Assembly (NCBI RefSeq): GCF_000015045.1
Contig: NC_008609.1
Span: forward strand, 496,001 to 560,000
From: Pelobacter propionicus DSM 2379
Lineage (GTDB): Bacteria; Desulfobacterota; Desulfuromonadia; Geobacterales; Pseudopelobacteraceae
Length of the DNA stretch: 64,000 nt
Direction of reading: 5' to 3'
In this document: in pieces, positions 1 to 8,209 of the stretch
Numbering within the stretch: the first letter of the stretch is position 1
Layout: each line of letters opens with the position of its first letter
Position numbers and translations under genes: made by a program
Notes under the pieces: model-generated
The model's input: the letters and a program-made list of their open reading frames with translations, nothing else
Database searches by the model: none
What the model was told of the DNA's origin: nothing

Positions 1-96
1 GCTGCAGTCACAGCGTTCGGCCAGTTGCTCCCGGGTAAGGCCGAGTGATTCCCGTATGGTGGTGATCTTGTCGCCGATGCGGTTACGGTCTGTCAT
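1..96 (-). CDS. XRE-type HTH regulator, N-terminal fragment cut by window edge
   Basis: Reading leftward from an ATG at 96-94, 32 codons are open to the window edge and start MTDRNRIGDKITTIRESLGL. The pattern of a short polar lead followed by IGDKI..IRESLGLTREQLAERCDCS is that of the first helices of an XRE/Cro-type helix-turn-helix, as found in XRE-cupin regulators such as the one at 60899-61462. A GGAGGGAG ribosome site lies about 7 bases upstream of the ATG. Only the first half of the DNA-binding domain is visible, so target and effector cannot be stated. Confidence 0.6.
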   Translation of the reverse strand, partial: MTDRNRIGDKITTIRESLGLTREQLAERCDCS

Positions 97-496
97 GGTT
101 TTTGTCTCCCTCCGGCATTGGGATGAATCGTAAATAGCAGTGGGCCACATGTGCAGAGATGTTCCCGGATAAAACCGGAAAAACGGCCGCACCTCCCGTC
201 ACGCCGAGCGGATAAATCTGAACCCCGGAATTTGTTTGGGTGATTTCTTCCTGTTCACGGCGGTGTCGTGGCTTTTGTACGGTTGTAAAGCGGCCGCCCC
301 AAGAAACCGGCGACCGGGCGCAGATTGTATAGCACCCGACTCAAACCGTCGTCAACGCAATTATGGCGATTTCTGGGGGTACAACGGGGAGCGGGGAGGC
401 GCATCTCGGGTGAAGGGGATAGAGCGGAACGGCGGGGGAGAGGCGGGATGTGAAAGGGGGACCGAGCGTTGCCCGGCCCCCCTGGTGGTGATCGTC
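97..496. other. Intergenic region between partial XRE gene and L,D-transpeptidase
   Basis: No credible gene is seen in this 400-base stretch. Open frames crossing it have poor composition and no ribosome site. It holds the transpeptidase terminator at 453-482 and presumably the upstream region of the partial XRE gene near 97-200. No recognisable riboswitch or repeat was found. Confidence 0.5.
453..482 (-). terminator. Terminator of the L,D-transpeptidase gene
   Basis: On the minus strand the RNA has a 12-pair stem: five G-C pairs, then CCG/CGG and GC/GC blocks separated by G-U wobbles, around an AAC loop. It is followed by UUUC and begins about 14 bases after the stop codon at 497. The plus strand would carry A-C mismatches, so the hairpin is specific for leftward transcription. 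The U tract is short. Confidence 0.6.
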
Positions 497-1375
497 TCAT
501 GGAACCGGGCTGCGTTCCAGGTAGCGGGGAAGGGTGCCGCGCACCTCAACCAGTGGCCCATCTTCCAGTTCCTCCACGTTCCCGCTGTCTTCGCCGTACT
601 CATCCTCGCCGACTGCCCAGCTGTACAACTTCTGGGAGTCGATCAGCACCGGATTCAGGGGATTGTTGAACATGCGTTTTTGCATCTCCTCATCATACAG
701 TCCGATGCAGCCGTGTGAGGCGGGGCGCCCGGGGAGGTCGCGGGCATGCAGCCAGTAGGAGACGCCGTCCGGGCCGACGTGGAAGCGCATGGCGTTGTCC
801 ATGGGGTACTGCTCCTCGTCGTTGGCTGTCTTGTACAGCGACGAGGTGTGGGTCAGGTGCCGGGCGGTGATGCGGAAGAGCCCGGTGGGGGTTTCGTTGC
901 CTGCCTTGCCGGTGGCGGCCGGGGTGGAGAAGACCAGCCTGCCGTTTTCGTAGGCGCCCAGCCACTGCTCGGTGAGGTCCACCAGGATGTACTTGTCGTA
1001 CCTTCTGGCCGGTTCGTACTGTTTTGGCATGGGGGTATAGCCGCGGCTGGCGGCGATGTCGTCCGGAACCTTGATGGTCATGCCGGGGTAGACGTGGCGG
1101 CGGTCGATGCGGTTGAAGCGGGCGACATGGACCCAGTCTGCGCCGAAGAGCGACTCCAGGGACTCGTTTGGCTTGATGAAGTGGGCATGCCACTTGACGT
1201 CCTTCAGGCTGGGATACTCCACCCGGGACAGGTCCTCCTGGGCATCGTCCTGGGGGGATGCGGCCGGGTCGGCGGTCAGGGTTGGCACCCGCAGGACCAT
1301 GTAACCGACCAAGAGGGCGGTGAAGATGGCGATCAGAACCAGTTTGTGGGAGAGCCGCATCCGGCTGTAACGCAT
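497..1375 (-). CDS. L,D-transpeptidase (YkuD domain), membrane-anchored
   Basis: The 292-residue protein starts with a basic segment and one hydrophobic helix (about residues 11-28), so it is anchored in the inner membrane with the bulk in the periplasm. A LysM-like stretch follows around residues 85-105 (YPGMTIKVPDD). The YkuD domain (about 125-245) carries the catalytic signature SHGCIGLYDEE with its Cys. Enzymes of this family make 3-3 peptidoglycan cross-links or attach proteins to the wall by Cys chemistry. An AAGGA ribosome site precedes the ATG. It has its own promoter (1419-1447) and terminator (453-482), so it is probably monocistronic. The exact substrate is unknown. Confidence 0.85.
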   Translation of the reverse strand: MRYSRMRLSHKLVLIAIFTALLVGYMVLRVPTLTADPAASPQDDAQEDLSRVEYPSLKDVKWHAHFIKPNESLESLFGADWVHVARFNRIDRRHVYPGMTIKVPDDIAASRGYTPMPKQYEPARRYDKYILVDLTEQWLGAYENGRLVFSTPAATGKAGNETPTGLFRITARHLTHTSSLYKTANDEEQYPMDNAMRFHVGPDGVSYWLHARDLPGRPASHGCIGLYDEEMQKRMFNNPLNPVLIDSQKLYSWAVGEDEYGEDSGNVEELEDGPLVEVRGTLPRYLERSPVP

Positions 1376-1418
1376 GGGGGCAGTTCCTTTTCAGGTAAGC
1401 TCATTAAGACTGAAATGC

Positions 1419-1447
1419 ATCTTAGGCATTTATGTCCTGTTGATCAA
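1419..1447 (-). promoter_or_regulatory. Sigma-70-like promoter for L,D-transpeptidase
   Basis: On the minus strand a TTGATC -35 (1447-1442) and a TAAGAT -10 (1424-1419) are separated by 17 bases. This gives a leader of roughly 37 bases before the ATG at 1375. Confidence 0.5.
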
Positions 1448-1560
1448 GTCCCTGTTGATGTAAAAGGTTTAAATATTCTGTAAAAATAACAGCCAACCTG
1501 GCGAAGGCTAGCCGGTTCGCCCCGTGATGCGGGAGAGGGTAAAACGATCACGGGCACATG

Positions 1561-1585
1561 AAAAAAGCCCGCGTCTCGCGGGCTT
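1561..1585 (-). terminator. Rho-independent terminator of the OmpH-like gene
   Basis: A perfect 9-bp stem AAGCCCGCG/CGCGGGCTT (1565-1573 and 1577-1585) with a 3-base loop is followed on the minus strand by six T residues. It lies about 35 bases beyond the stop codon of the OmpH-like gene. Confidence 0.85.
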
Positions 1586-1617
1586 GTAGATTTATGGCTG
1601 CACGCATTGCGTTATGG

Positions 1618-2259
1618 CTATTTCTTCTTTACCCATTTTTCATTCATCAGCTTGATGACCCCCTCGCTCACATCCCGGGTCTCGACGCTGCCCGCCTGGT
1701 AGAGAATCTCGCGCTTGAGTATCACCAGGGCCAGGCTGTTGGCCGTGCCATACTCGGTAGCAGCCTGCTGGACCGCCTCGTTGAACGACTTGCCGAGCCC
1801 CTGCTGCAGGGTCTGCATCTCTTTTTCGGCGTTCATGCCGAATTTCTGAAAACTCTCCACCTTCTTCTGGAACTCTTTGGCCTTGGCATCGCGTTGCGCA
1901 GGGCTTAAGGAGGCGAACTGGGTTTCCAGCGCCTTCTTCTGCCTGTCGAGCTGCTTCCGTTTCTCCGTGATCTGGGCCTGGAGTTTCCCCTGCTTCTGCT
2001 TGGCCTGGGCAGCGGATGCCTTGCCCAGACTGCTCTCGGTGCTGATGCGGACGATGTCGATGTAGCCGATGCGCAACTGTTGTGGTTTGGGCGCCTCGGT
2101 GGTTGCCGCAGGCAGCGGTGCCGGAGTCGGTGCCTCAGTCGGGATCGGCGCCGCGGGCTTTGCCTCCGCGGCCTGGGGAGCCTGTTCCGCTGCGGATCCC
2201 AGGGAGGGCAGGGCGCAAATCAGGAGCGCAAACAGGATTCTGGTAATGATTCGTGGCAT
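1618..2259 (-). CDS. OmpH/Skp-family periplasmic chaperone
   Basis: The 213-residue protein opens with a cleavable signal peptide (basic start, hydrophobic core, ALPSLGSAA-type cleavage near residue 23). A Pro/Ala/Thr-rich linker runs to about residue 62. The Skp/OmpH core follows: a short strand (LRIGYIDIVRI), two long Lys/Gln-rich coiled-coil helices (about 80-160) and a closing strand with ALVILKREILYQAG. Skp proteins hold unfolded outer-membrane barrels in the periplasm. The Pro-rich linker is longer than in enterobacterial Skp. The gene has a strong terminator and is not next to bamA or lpxD, so it is likely a second, stand-alone family member. Confidence 0.75.
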   Translation of the reverse strand: MPRIITRILFALLICALPSLGSAAEQAPQAAEAKPAAPIPTEAPTPAPLPAATTEAPKPQQLRIGYIDIVRISTESSLGKASAAQAKQKQGKLQAQITEKRKQLDRQKKALETQFASLSPAQRDAKAKEFQKKVESFQKFGMNAEKEMQTLQQGLGKSFNEAVQQAATEYGTANSLALVILKREILYQAGSVETRDVSEGVIKLMNEKWVKKK

Positions 2260-2468
2260 GGCTGTACCTCGTGGGCAGAGCGGGTCTGCCGGAATGATGG
2301 GATGGCCGGGAAAGAATAGAACCTTTTCAGGCGCGAGACAACAACTCTTTTGAGTGATGCCCGATCAAAGGCGCTCCTCGGCTCCGCCCCTGTTCCGCGT
2401 TCAGGGGGAGCGGGGGCGCTTCAGAGAAGGGGGACATTTCGGGGGGAGGGAGGAACTCCGCAGGGCTG

Positions 2469-3776
2469 TTACAGCTCCAGGGCCCAGCCTCTCCCCTGCC
2501 TCCTGACCCCTCCCTTTACCGTTGCCAGGAAAACGGAGCGCAGGCTGTCGCTGAGTAGCGCCCTCTTCACCGGGGGGAGCCTGAGGAAGGCGCCGGTGAA
2601 GAAGCGCAGGAAGGTCTGGTCGATCCTGGCCGGGTTGTCGAAGAGCAGGTTCTGCAGGGTCCCCTTTTCCAGGGAGTGCAGCATGACCCGCTCAAAGGTG
2701 CTCTCGGGGGTGATCACCCGCTGCTCCCGGCTGGTCAGTCGGCAGGCGCCGCTGGGGCACTTCAGGGCGCAGACGCCGCAGCCAAGGCAGATGGCGGTGT
2801 CGATGACTGCATCCTGTTTTCGTTTCGGTGACCGGGTGTCAGCTGCGACCATGGCGATGGCGTTGATCGGGCAGGCCTGGGCGCAGAGGCCGCAACCGCT
2901 GCACTTCTCCCGGGTGATTCCGGCGATGTAGCCGGAGGTGAGGATGATGCCGGTGAAGCCATGTCTGCTGATCCCGCGCAGGAGGTAGCAGCAGCAGGAG
3001 CAGCAGTGGCAGACGAAACGCATGTTTTTGCGCACGTTGTCCGCCGTCAGCACCAGGCCCAGATCCCGCGACCGGGCGAAGTGCTCCTTCATCTCGCGCC
3101 TGCCCACCTCCCGCCCTAGCCCGTTCCTGATCATCATCTCCGCCGCGTAGCCGAATTGCGTGCACGACTCCAGGGGGGTGTCACAGCTTTTCTCCCCCAG
3201 GTGCAGCATCTCGTGTCGGCAGCTGCAGAGCCCGATGGAGAAGCGCTTTGTCCCGGCTATGAGGGCCGACGCCTTGTCGTAGTCCAGGATCTCGGCACAC
3301 TCCGCCTGGCGCAGTGCCTCCTCGTGGGGCAGGGTGCGGAAGATGGAGAAGCAGCTGCCGTCCCCCCAGTTCGCCTCGCAGAAGGCCTCGTCCATGTAGT
3401 CGTGCAGCAGCCTGGCCCATTCCCGGGTGTTCAGGTCCGGTCCCACCCGCATCAGGGTGAATTCGAACAGGCCGACGATCATGGGGGAGGGGGTGTAGCG
3501 GTACTCGCCCCCCAGCCAGAGGTCCATCACCAGCCCTTTGCGGGTCATTTCTCCCAGGAGGCGTAGCACTGTCGCGCTCTCCTGGCCGCTGGCCCGCTCG
3601 ATCTCCTGGACCGTGGAGAGGCCGTAGGGCATCCTGACGATCAGTTCCGCCTCCTCCGCCGAGTAGAGTTCCTTCAGCACGGCGTGCAGTTTCTCGTTCC
3701 AGGGGACCCGGATCTCCAGCCCATCCAGTTTTCTGCCCAGCCTGCGGAAAACATCCTTGCCTACCAGGTGTCCCAT
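2469..3776 (-). CDS. Winged-helix plus 4Fe-4S dicluster ferredoxin protein
   Basis: This 435-residue soluble protein has three visible parts. Residues about 35-85 look like a winged helix (LSTVQEIERASGQ...VLRLLGEMTRKGLV). The middle carries unusual Cys clusters, CSCRH then CHCCSCCC. Residues about 290-350 hold a bacterial-type ferredoxin with CSGCGLCAQACP and CLGCGVCALKCP, which should bind two 4Fe-4S clusters. Proteins with this layout occur in anaerobes, where a redox or regulatory role is assumed but not proven. A GGAGG ribosome site sits 5 bases before the ATG. The gene is divergent from T-box leuA with about 145 bases between it and the leuA promoter. The function is not known to me. Confidence 0.6.
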   Translation of the reverse strand: MGHLVGKDVFRRLGRKLDGLEIRVPWNEKLHAVLKELYSAEEAELIVRMPYGLSTVQEIERASGQESATVLRLLGEMTRKGLVMDLWLGGEYRYTPSPMIVGLFEFTLMRVGPDLNTREWARLLHDYMDEAFCEANWGDGSCFSIFRTLPHEEALRQAECAEILDYDKASALIAGTKRFSIGLCSCRHEMLHLGEKSCDTPLESCTQFGYAAEMMIRNGLGREVGRREMKEHFARSRDLGLVLTADNVRKNMRFVCHCCSCCCYLLRGISRHGFTGIILTSGYIAGITREKCSGCGLCAQACPINAIAMVAADTRSPKRKQDAVIDTAICLGCGVCALKCPSGACRLTSREQRVITPESTFERVMLHSLEKGTLQNLLFDNPARIDQTFLRFFTGAFLRLPPVKRALLSDSLRSVFLATVKGGVRRQGRGWALEL

Positions 3777-3920
3777 TCCAGCCTCCCTGGTCCTGCGCTC
3801 TTGGTGCGATGATTCATGTTCTATGGTAATGGCAAATCCGCTCCGTGCAACGGTCCGCGGCTGTTTCCGCGGTGATTACGTTTGCTCTGTAACTGTCCCC
3901 ATGGGCGGAGATAAAACAGC

Positions 3921-3950
3921 TTGACTTTGTTCGGCTGTTTTTTCTATGAT
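3921..3950 (+). promoter_or_regulatory. Sigma-70-like promoter for T-box-leuA
   Basis: TTGACT at 3921-3926 and TATGAT at 3945-3950 are spaced by 18 bases. The predicted start near 3957 lies just before the T-box stem I sequence, which supports the assignment. Confidence 0.7.
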
Positions 3951-3956
3951 CCAGCT

Positions 3957-4216
3957 ACAGTTTCAAAGGCAGTGAAGAGGAGTAGTAGTCGTTGTCTGCT
4001 TTCCAGAGAGCCGGTGGTCGCTGCGAACCGGCAGGCATGCACGATGAACTCGCCTCCGAGCCGTTCCGGTGAACAGCAGTTTGCTAGCCGGAGCCGTTCT
4101 CCCGCGTCAAGGGTGCACGAGGCCTGACGAGCGTTGCTCTTCAGGCGAAGTAGGGTGGTACCGCGAATGAGCACACATGCCTTCGCCCCTTTTGTGGGGT
4201 GGAGGCATTTTTATTT
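3957..4216 (+). promoter_or_regulatory. T-box leader (tRNA-Leu-sensing) upstream of leuA
   Basis: The leader contains the hallmark T-box AGGGTGGTACCGCG at 4152-4165. An AGTAGTAG element near 3981 fits the 5' side of the stem I specifier loop. On its 3' side GAACTC places a Leu CTC codon at 4049-4051 as the specifier. GCGAAG (4145-4150) can pair with CTTCGC (4181-4186) to form the antiterminator. Alternatively ATGCCT...AGGCAT with CCCC/GGGG (4177-4207) forms a terminator followed by a T-rich run to about 4216. Uncharged tRNA-Leu should stabilise the antiterminator and turn on leuA. T-boxes are mainly from Firmicutes but are described for leuA in delta-proteobacteria. Confidence 0.93.
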
Positions 4217-4249
4217 TCCGGACAGCGGAGCGAAAAAGGAGCCACGACA

Positions 4250-5806
4250 ATGGCACAGGAAACGAAAAACGGCGCGGAACGTCGCTTGATCAGGATTTTC
4301 GATACGACGCTGAGGGATGGCGAGCAGTCCCCCGGCAACAGCATGAACATGGAGGAGAAGCTGCGGGTTGCCCGCCAGCTGGAAAAGCTGAACGTGGATA
4401 TCATCGAGGCAGGCTTCCCCATCGCCTCGGTGGGTGATTTCGAAGCGGTCAAGCGCATCGCCCAGACCCTGACGAAGCCCCAGATCGCCGGGCTCTGCCG
4501 CTCCAGCGACAAGGACATCGACCGGGCCTGGGAGGCGGTGCAGTACGCCGGGGAGCGGGCGCGCATCCACACCTTCATCGCCACCTCGGACATCCACATG
4601 AAGTACAAGCTGCAGATGGAGCCGGCAAAGGTCTTGGCAACGGCGGTCAAGGCGGTGAAGTACGCCAAAGGCTACACCTCCAACGTGGAATTCTCCTGCG
4701 AGGATGCGGTCCGCACACGGCTCCCCTTCCTGGCCGAGGTGGTGGAGGCGACCATCGATGCCGGCGCGACCACGGTCAACATCCCGGACACCGTCGGCTA
4801 CACCACCCCCAGCGAGTTCTATAACATCATCAGGTACCTGAAGGAGAACGTCTCCAACATCGAGAAGGCGGTCATCTCGGTGCACTGCCACAACGACCTG
4901 GGGCTGTCGGTGGCCAACTCCCTGGCCGCCATCCAGGCCGGCGCCGGACAGGTGGAGTGCACCATCAACGGCATCGGCGAGCGGGCCGGCAACTGCTCTC
5001 TGGAGGAGCTGGTCATGGTGCTGCGCACCCGCCACGACATCCTCCCCTACTACACCAACGTGGCCACCGAGCAGCTGACCTCCTCCAGCCGCCTGCTTAG
5101 CACCATTACCGGCATCATGGTGCAGCCCAACAAGGCCATCGTGGGCGCCAACGCCTTTGCCCACGAGTCGGGCATCCACCAGCACGGCATGATGATGGAT
5201 AGCTCCACCTACGAGATCATGACTCCCGAATCGGTTGGCCTGGCCGCCGGCGCCCTGGTGCTGGGCAAGCATTCCGGACGCCACGCCTTCAAGAAACGGC
5301 TGCAGGAGTTGGGGCATGAGCTGGACGACGAGATGCTCAACCGTGCCTTTGTCCGCTTCAAGGCCCTGGCGGACCTGAAGAAGGAGGTCTTCGACGAAGA
5401 CCTGGACGCCATCGTGGCCGATGAATCCCGCGAAGAGGAGATGTACAAGCTGGTGCTGCTCAACGTCTCCTGCGGTTCCCTCTCCGTGGCCACCGCCACG
5501 GTCAAGATGGAGATCAACGGCCAGCTGCTGCGCGCAGCCGAACTGGGCGACGGTCCGGTGGACGCCACCCTCAAGGCCATCCGCAAGCTGACCAAGAGCA
5601 AGGCCAAGCTGGAGCAGTTCAACGTCGGCTCCATCACCGGCGGCACCGACGCCCAGGGGGAGGTGACCATGAGGGTCTCGGACGGCAACCACCTGGTGGT
5701 CGGCAAGGGCTCCTCCACCGACATCATCGAGGCCTCGGCCAAAGCCTTCGTCCATGCGCTTAACCGCCTCCACTACCGCCAGAAGAAGATGAACGGCGGG
5801 GTGTGA
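4250..5806 (+). CDS. leuA: 2-isopropylmalate synthase
   Basis: This is the first committed enzyme of leucine synthesis: acetyl-CoA plus 2-oxoisovalerate gives 2-isopropylmalate. The 518-residue protein has the HMGL-like TIM barrel with the [13 protein letters not shown] entry motif, the metal-binding HCHNDLGL motif near residue 220, and NGIGERAGN. The C-terminal LeuA regulatory domain (about 370-510) normally binds leucine for feedback inhibition. The ATG at 4250 follows an AAGGAG site by about 8 bases. An upstream in-frame GTG at 4199 falls inside the T-box terminator and is rejected. The gene is alone downstream of its T-box, so it is controlled by tRNA-Leu charging and probably by leucine itself. 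Confidence 0.97.
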   Translation: MAQETKNGAERRLIRIFDTTLRDGEQSPGNSMNMEEKLRVARQLEKLNVDIIEAGFPIASVGDFEAVKRIAQTLTKPQIAGLCRSSDKDIDRAWEAVQYAGERARIHTFIATSDIHMKYKLQMEPAKVLATAVKAVKYAKGYTSNVEFSCEDAVRTRLPFLAEVVEATIDAGATTVNIPDTVGYTTPSEFYNIIRYLKENVSNIEKAVISVHCHNDLGLSVANSLAAIQAGAGQVECTINGIGERAGNCSLEELVMVLRTRHDILPYYTNVATEQLTSSSRLLSTITGIMVQPNKAIVGANAFAHESGIHQHGMMMDSSTYEIMTPESVGLAAGALVLGKHSGRHAFKKRLQELGHELDDEMLNRAFVRFKALADLKKEVFDEDLDAIVADESREEEMYKLVLLNVSCGSLSVATATVKMEINGQLLRAAELGDGPVDATLKAIRKLTKSKAKLEQFNVGSITGGTDAQGEVTMRVSDGNHLVVGKGSSTDIIEASAKAFVHALNRLHYRQKKMNGGV

Positions 5807-5911
5807 CGGAGCGCTGGTCTACGCCTCTTCCGAATGCCTGCCCAGCGGTCTCGTCGGTATTCCGGCGGGGCCGCTGTTTGCGGCCAGGGAAGATGGCGGA
5901 TGATCAGACAC

Positions 5912-5941
5912 TTGACAAACCAGAGATCAAATCATTATCTT
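5912..5941 (+). promoter_or_regulatory. Sigma-70-like promoter for fmdB-like gene
   Basis: A perfect TTGACA (5912-5917) and TATCTT (5936-5941) are spaced by 18 bases, giving a leader of about 35 bases before the ATG at 5982. Confidence 0.6.
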
Positions 5942-5981
5942 ATAACACGTTACACCAAGAACCAGGAGGTAAGTGCTCGCC

Positions 5982-6215
5982 ATGCCAGTGTACGAATATC
6001 GTTGTTCATCGTGCGACCATCAATTCGAATTGAGACAGAAGTTCTCCGATCAGCCTGCCAGCCAGTGCCCGGAATGCGGAGGTACGGTTCAGAAAATGAT
6101 CTCCTCCACCGCTTTCAGTCTGAAGGGAGACGGCTGGTTCAACCAGGGGTACTGTTCCAAGACACAGTCTCCCAAACCGGCCTCCTGCCCCGGAGGCGGG
6201 TGTTGCGCGGCATAA
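5982..6215 (+). CDS. FmdB-family zinc-ribbon protein
   Basis: The 77-residue protein begins MPVYEYRCSSC and pairs that CxxC with CPECGG around residue 31, forming a one-zinc ribbon typical of the FmdB/CxxC_CxxC_SSSS family. The tail is Ser/Pro-rich and ends CPGGGCCAA. The family was named from a regulator next to formamidase, but for most members no role is proven. The ATG was chosen because AGGAGGT lies 11 bases upstream. A GTG at 5973 is too close to that site. The gene is monocistronic, with a promoter at 5912 and a terminator at 6239. Confidence 0.8.
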   Translation: MPVYEYRCSSCDHQFELRQKFSDQPASQCPECGGTVQKMISSTAFSLKGDGWFNQGYCSKTQSPKPASCPGGGCCAA

Positions 6216-6238
6216 TCCGCCGCTGCAACGAAGCGCAA

Positions 6239-6278
6239 AGACCTGCCCGGTTATATGGCCCGGCAGGTCTTCTTTTTT
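6239..6278 (+). terminator. Rho-independent terminator of fmdB-like gene
   Basis: AGACCTGCC (6239-6247) pairs with GGCAGGTCT (6262-6270), with further GG/CC pairs inside, and is followed by TCTTTTTT. Confidence 0.85.
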
Positions 6279-6294
6279 GTCGAACGGAACAGTC

Positions 6295-6324
6295 TTTACA
6301 AGACCGGCTTCATGCCGGTATTAT
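6295..6324 (+). promoter_or_regulatory. Sigma-70-like promoter for folD with inverted repeat in the spacer
   Basis: TTTACA (6295-6300) and TATTAT (6319-6324) are spaced by 18 bases. The spacer contains the inverted repeat ACCGGC/GCCGGT (6303-6308 and 6314-6319), which could be a protein-binding site. Confidence 0.5.
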
Positions 6325-6353
6325 TGATACATTTTTACCCCCAAGGAGATAGT

Positions 6354-7205
6354 ATGGCCCACATAATCGACGGCAAAGCGATTGCCGCCAAAATCAGATC
6401 GGAAATTGCGTCCGGTGTCCGCGAACTGCAGGGTAAGGGGGTTACGCCGGGACTGGCGGTGGTGCTGGTGGGAGATGACCAGGCCAGTCGCGTGTATGTC
6501 AGCATGAAGGAGAAGGCCTGCAACGATGCCGGTATTTTTTCCGTCGAGCACAAGCTGGCGGCAGAAACCAGCGAAGCGGAACTGCTGGCTTTGGTGGAAC
6601 TGCTCAACAACGATCCGAAAATACATGGAATACTGGTACAGTTGCCGCTGCCTTCCCAGATCGATACGGACAAGGTTCTGGAGGCCATATCTCCTTTCAA
6701 GGATGTTGACGGCTTCCACCCCTACAACGTGGGACGCCTGTCCGTCGGCAAGCCGGTCTTCCAGCCCTGCACACCCTACGGCGTCATGGTCATGCTTCGC
6801 GAAGCCGGGGTGGAGCTGAAGGGCAAGGAGGTGGTCGTGGTGGGGCGTTCCAATATCGTTGGCAAACCGGTGGCCATGATGTGCCTGGCCGAGCACGCCA
6901 CGGTGACCCTCTGTCATTCCCGCACCCGCGACCTTCCCGATGTGGTGCGTCGGGCCGACGTGGTTATCGCGGCGGTCGGTCGGCCGGAGATGATCAAGGG
7001 GGACTGGATCAAGGAAGGGGCGGTGGTGATCGATGTGGGCATCAACCGCGTGGGAGAGAAGAAGCTGGTGGGCGATGTGGAATTTGCCGGCGCCAGCCAG
7101 AGAGCCAGCGCCATTACGCCGGTTCCGGGAGGAGTCGGGCCCATGACTATCACCATGCTGCTCCAGAATACCCTGGAGTCGGCCAAGAGGGGCATGGCGG
7201 AATAG
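6354..7205 (+). CDS. folD: Methylenetetrahydrofolate dehydrogenase / methenyl-THF cyclohydrolase
   Basis: FolD interconverts 5,10-methylene-THF and 10-formyl-THF in the cytosol, feeding purine synthesis and Met-tRNA formylation (compare fmt and purA in this window). The 283-residue protein shows the YVxxK catalytic motif ([10 protein letters not shown], about residue 45), PLP near residue 98, [13 protein letters not shown], and the dinucleotide-binding [11 protein letters not shown]. It ends with [14 protein letters not shown]. The ATG at 6354 follows AAGGAGA. Upstream in-frame ATGs lie inside the terminator and promoter and are rejected. Confidence 0.96.
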   Translation: MAHIIDGKAIAAKIRSEIASGVRELQGKGVTPGLAVVLVGDDQASRVYVSMKEKACNDAGIFSVEHKLAAETSEAELLALVELLNNDPKIHGILVQLPLPSQIDTDKVLEAISPFKDVDGFHPYNVGRLSVGKPVFQPCTPYGVMVMLREAGVELKGKEVVVVGRSNIVGKPVAMMCLAEHATVTLCHSRTRDLPDVVRRADVVIAAVGRPEMIKGDWIKEGAVVIDVGINRVGEKKLVGDVEFAGASQRASAITPVPGGVGPMTITMLLQNTLESAKRGMAE

Positions 7206-7286
7206 GGCGCGAAGCAGGGAAACAGTAGCTGCCTGTCGTTTGTGTGTCGTGCAATTGCCGAATATTTCATCTGGAGGTCTGCATCC

Positions 7287-8150
7287 ATGAAGGTCAGAAA
7301 AGCCGTTTTCCCCGTTGCCGGACTGGGCACCCGATTTCTTCCCGCCACAAAGTCGTCGCCAAAGGAGATGCTGCCGCTGATCGACAAACCGCTGGTACAG
7401 TATGTGGTGGAGGAGGCGGTTGCCTCGGGCATCGAGCAGGTCCTGTTCGTCACCGGCCGCGGCAAGCGCTCCATCGAGGACCACTTCGACATCTCCGTGG
7501 AGTTGGAGGCGCATCTCAACGGCCAGGGCAAGGCGCGGGAACTGTCCAGTGTCCGCAGGATCGCCGAGATGGCGGAGATCTTCTACGTGCGCCAGCGCCA
7601 GGCGCTGGGTCTTGGCCACGCCATCCTCTGCGCCAGGGATTTCATCGGCAACGAACCCTTTGCCGTGCTGCTGGGTGATGACATCATCGACAGCCAACGC
7701 CCCTGTCTGCGCCAGTTGCTGGATGTGTTCGAAGAGCACAACGGCTCGGTGCTTGCCCTGGAAAAGGTGCCGATGGAGAATATCTCATCCTATGGTTGCG
7801 TGCGTGCCACCGCCCTGTCCGATCGGGTCTTCGACGTGCTGGATATGGTGGAGAAGCCGAGTCGGGCGGAAGCCCCCTCGGATATGGCCATCATCGGTCG
7901 CTACGTGCTGACCCCGGCCATATTCGACATCCTCATGCAACAGCAGCCGGGCAAGGGGGGCGAGATACAGCTCACCGACGCGGTTCTGACCCTGTCCAAG
8001 GAAGAAAAGGTCTATGGTTGTCTGTTTGAGGGGTTGCGCCACGATTGCGGCGACAAGCTGGGATTTCTGAAGGCAACGGTTGATATGGCCCTGAAGCGGG
8101 ACGAGTTTCGCGAGGAGCTTTCGGCGTATCTTCGTGAGCGGCTGGGGTGA
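7287..8150 (+). CDS. galU: UTP-glucose-1-phosphate uridylyltransferase
   Basis: GalU makes UDP-glucose from UTP and glucose-1-phosphate for envelope polysaccharide and glycogen-type metabolism. The 287-residue protein begins MKVRKAVFPVAGLGTRFLPA, the nucleotide-binding loop of the family, and continues SSPKEMLPLIDKPLVQYVVEEA. VLLGDDII is the Mg/UTP Asp region and EKP...GRYVL the sugar-binding end. Length is typical. The ATG follows GGAGGT by 8 bases. It lies 81 bases after folD on the same strand and closes with the terminator at 8179-8206. Confidence 0.94.
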   Translation: MKVRKAVFPVAGLGTRFLPATKSSPKEMLPLIDKPLVQYVVEEAVASGIEQVLFVTGRGKRSIEDHFDISVELEAHLNGQGKARELSSVRRIAEMAEIFYVRQRQALGLGHAILCARDFIGNEPFAVLLGDDIIDSQRPCLRQLLDVFEEHNGSVLALEKVPMENISSYGCVRATALSDRVFDVLDMVEKPSRAEAPSDMAIIGRYVLTPAIFDILMQQQPGKGGEIQLTDAVLTLSKEEKVYGCLFEGLRHDCGDKLGFLKATVDMALKRDEFREELSAYLRERLG

Positions 8151-8178
8151 TGCTCCGACCTGGATTGCGTGAATAAAG

Positions 8179-8206
8179 AAAGGCGAGCCCTGCGGGGCTC
8201 GCCTTT
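8179..8206. terminator. Bidirectional terminator between galU and the TIGR04073 gene
   Basis: AAAGGCGAGCCC (8179-8190) pairs perfectly with GGGCTCGCCTTT (8195-8206) around TGCG. T-rich DNA on the right and A-rich DNA on the left allow use from both converging genes. Confidence 0.9.
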
Positions 8207-8209
8207 TTG

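Noticed and set aside
4199-4249. Extended N-terminus of LeuA from a GTG at 4199
   Set aside because: It lies within the T-box terminator stem, and AAGGAG supports the ATG at 4250.
4211-5773. 520-codon open frame antisense to leuA
   Set aside because: It is a shadow caused by high GC at third positions of leuA. It has no ribosome site and its protein is His/Gly/Leu-biased without domains.
6228-6245. GCGCAAAGACC resembling part of a GEMM riboswitch before folD
   Set aside because: The paired GGCAAACC block is missing and the bases belong to the fmdB terminator stem.
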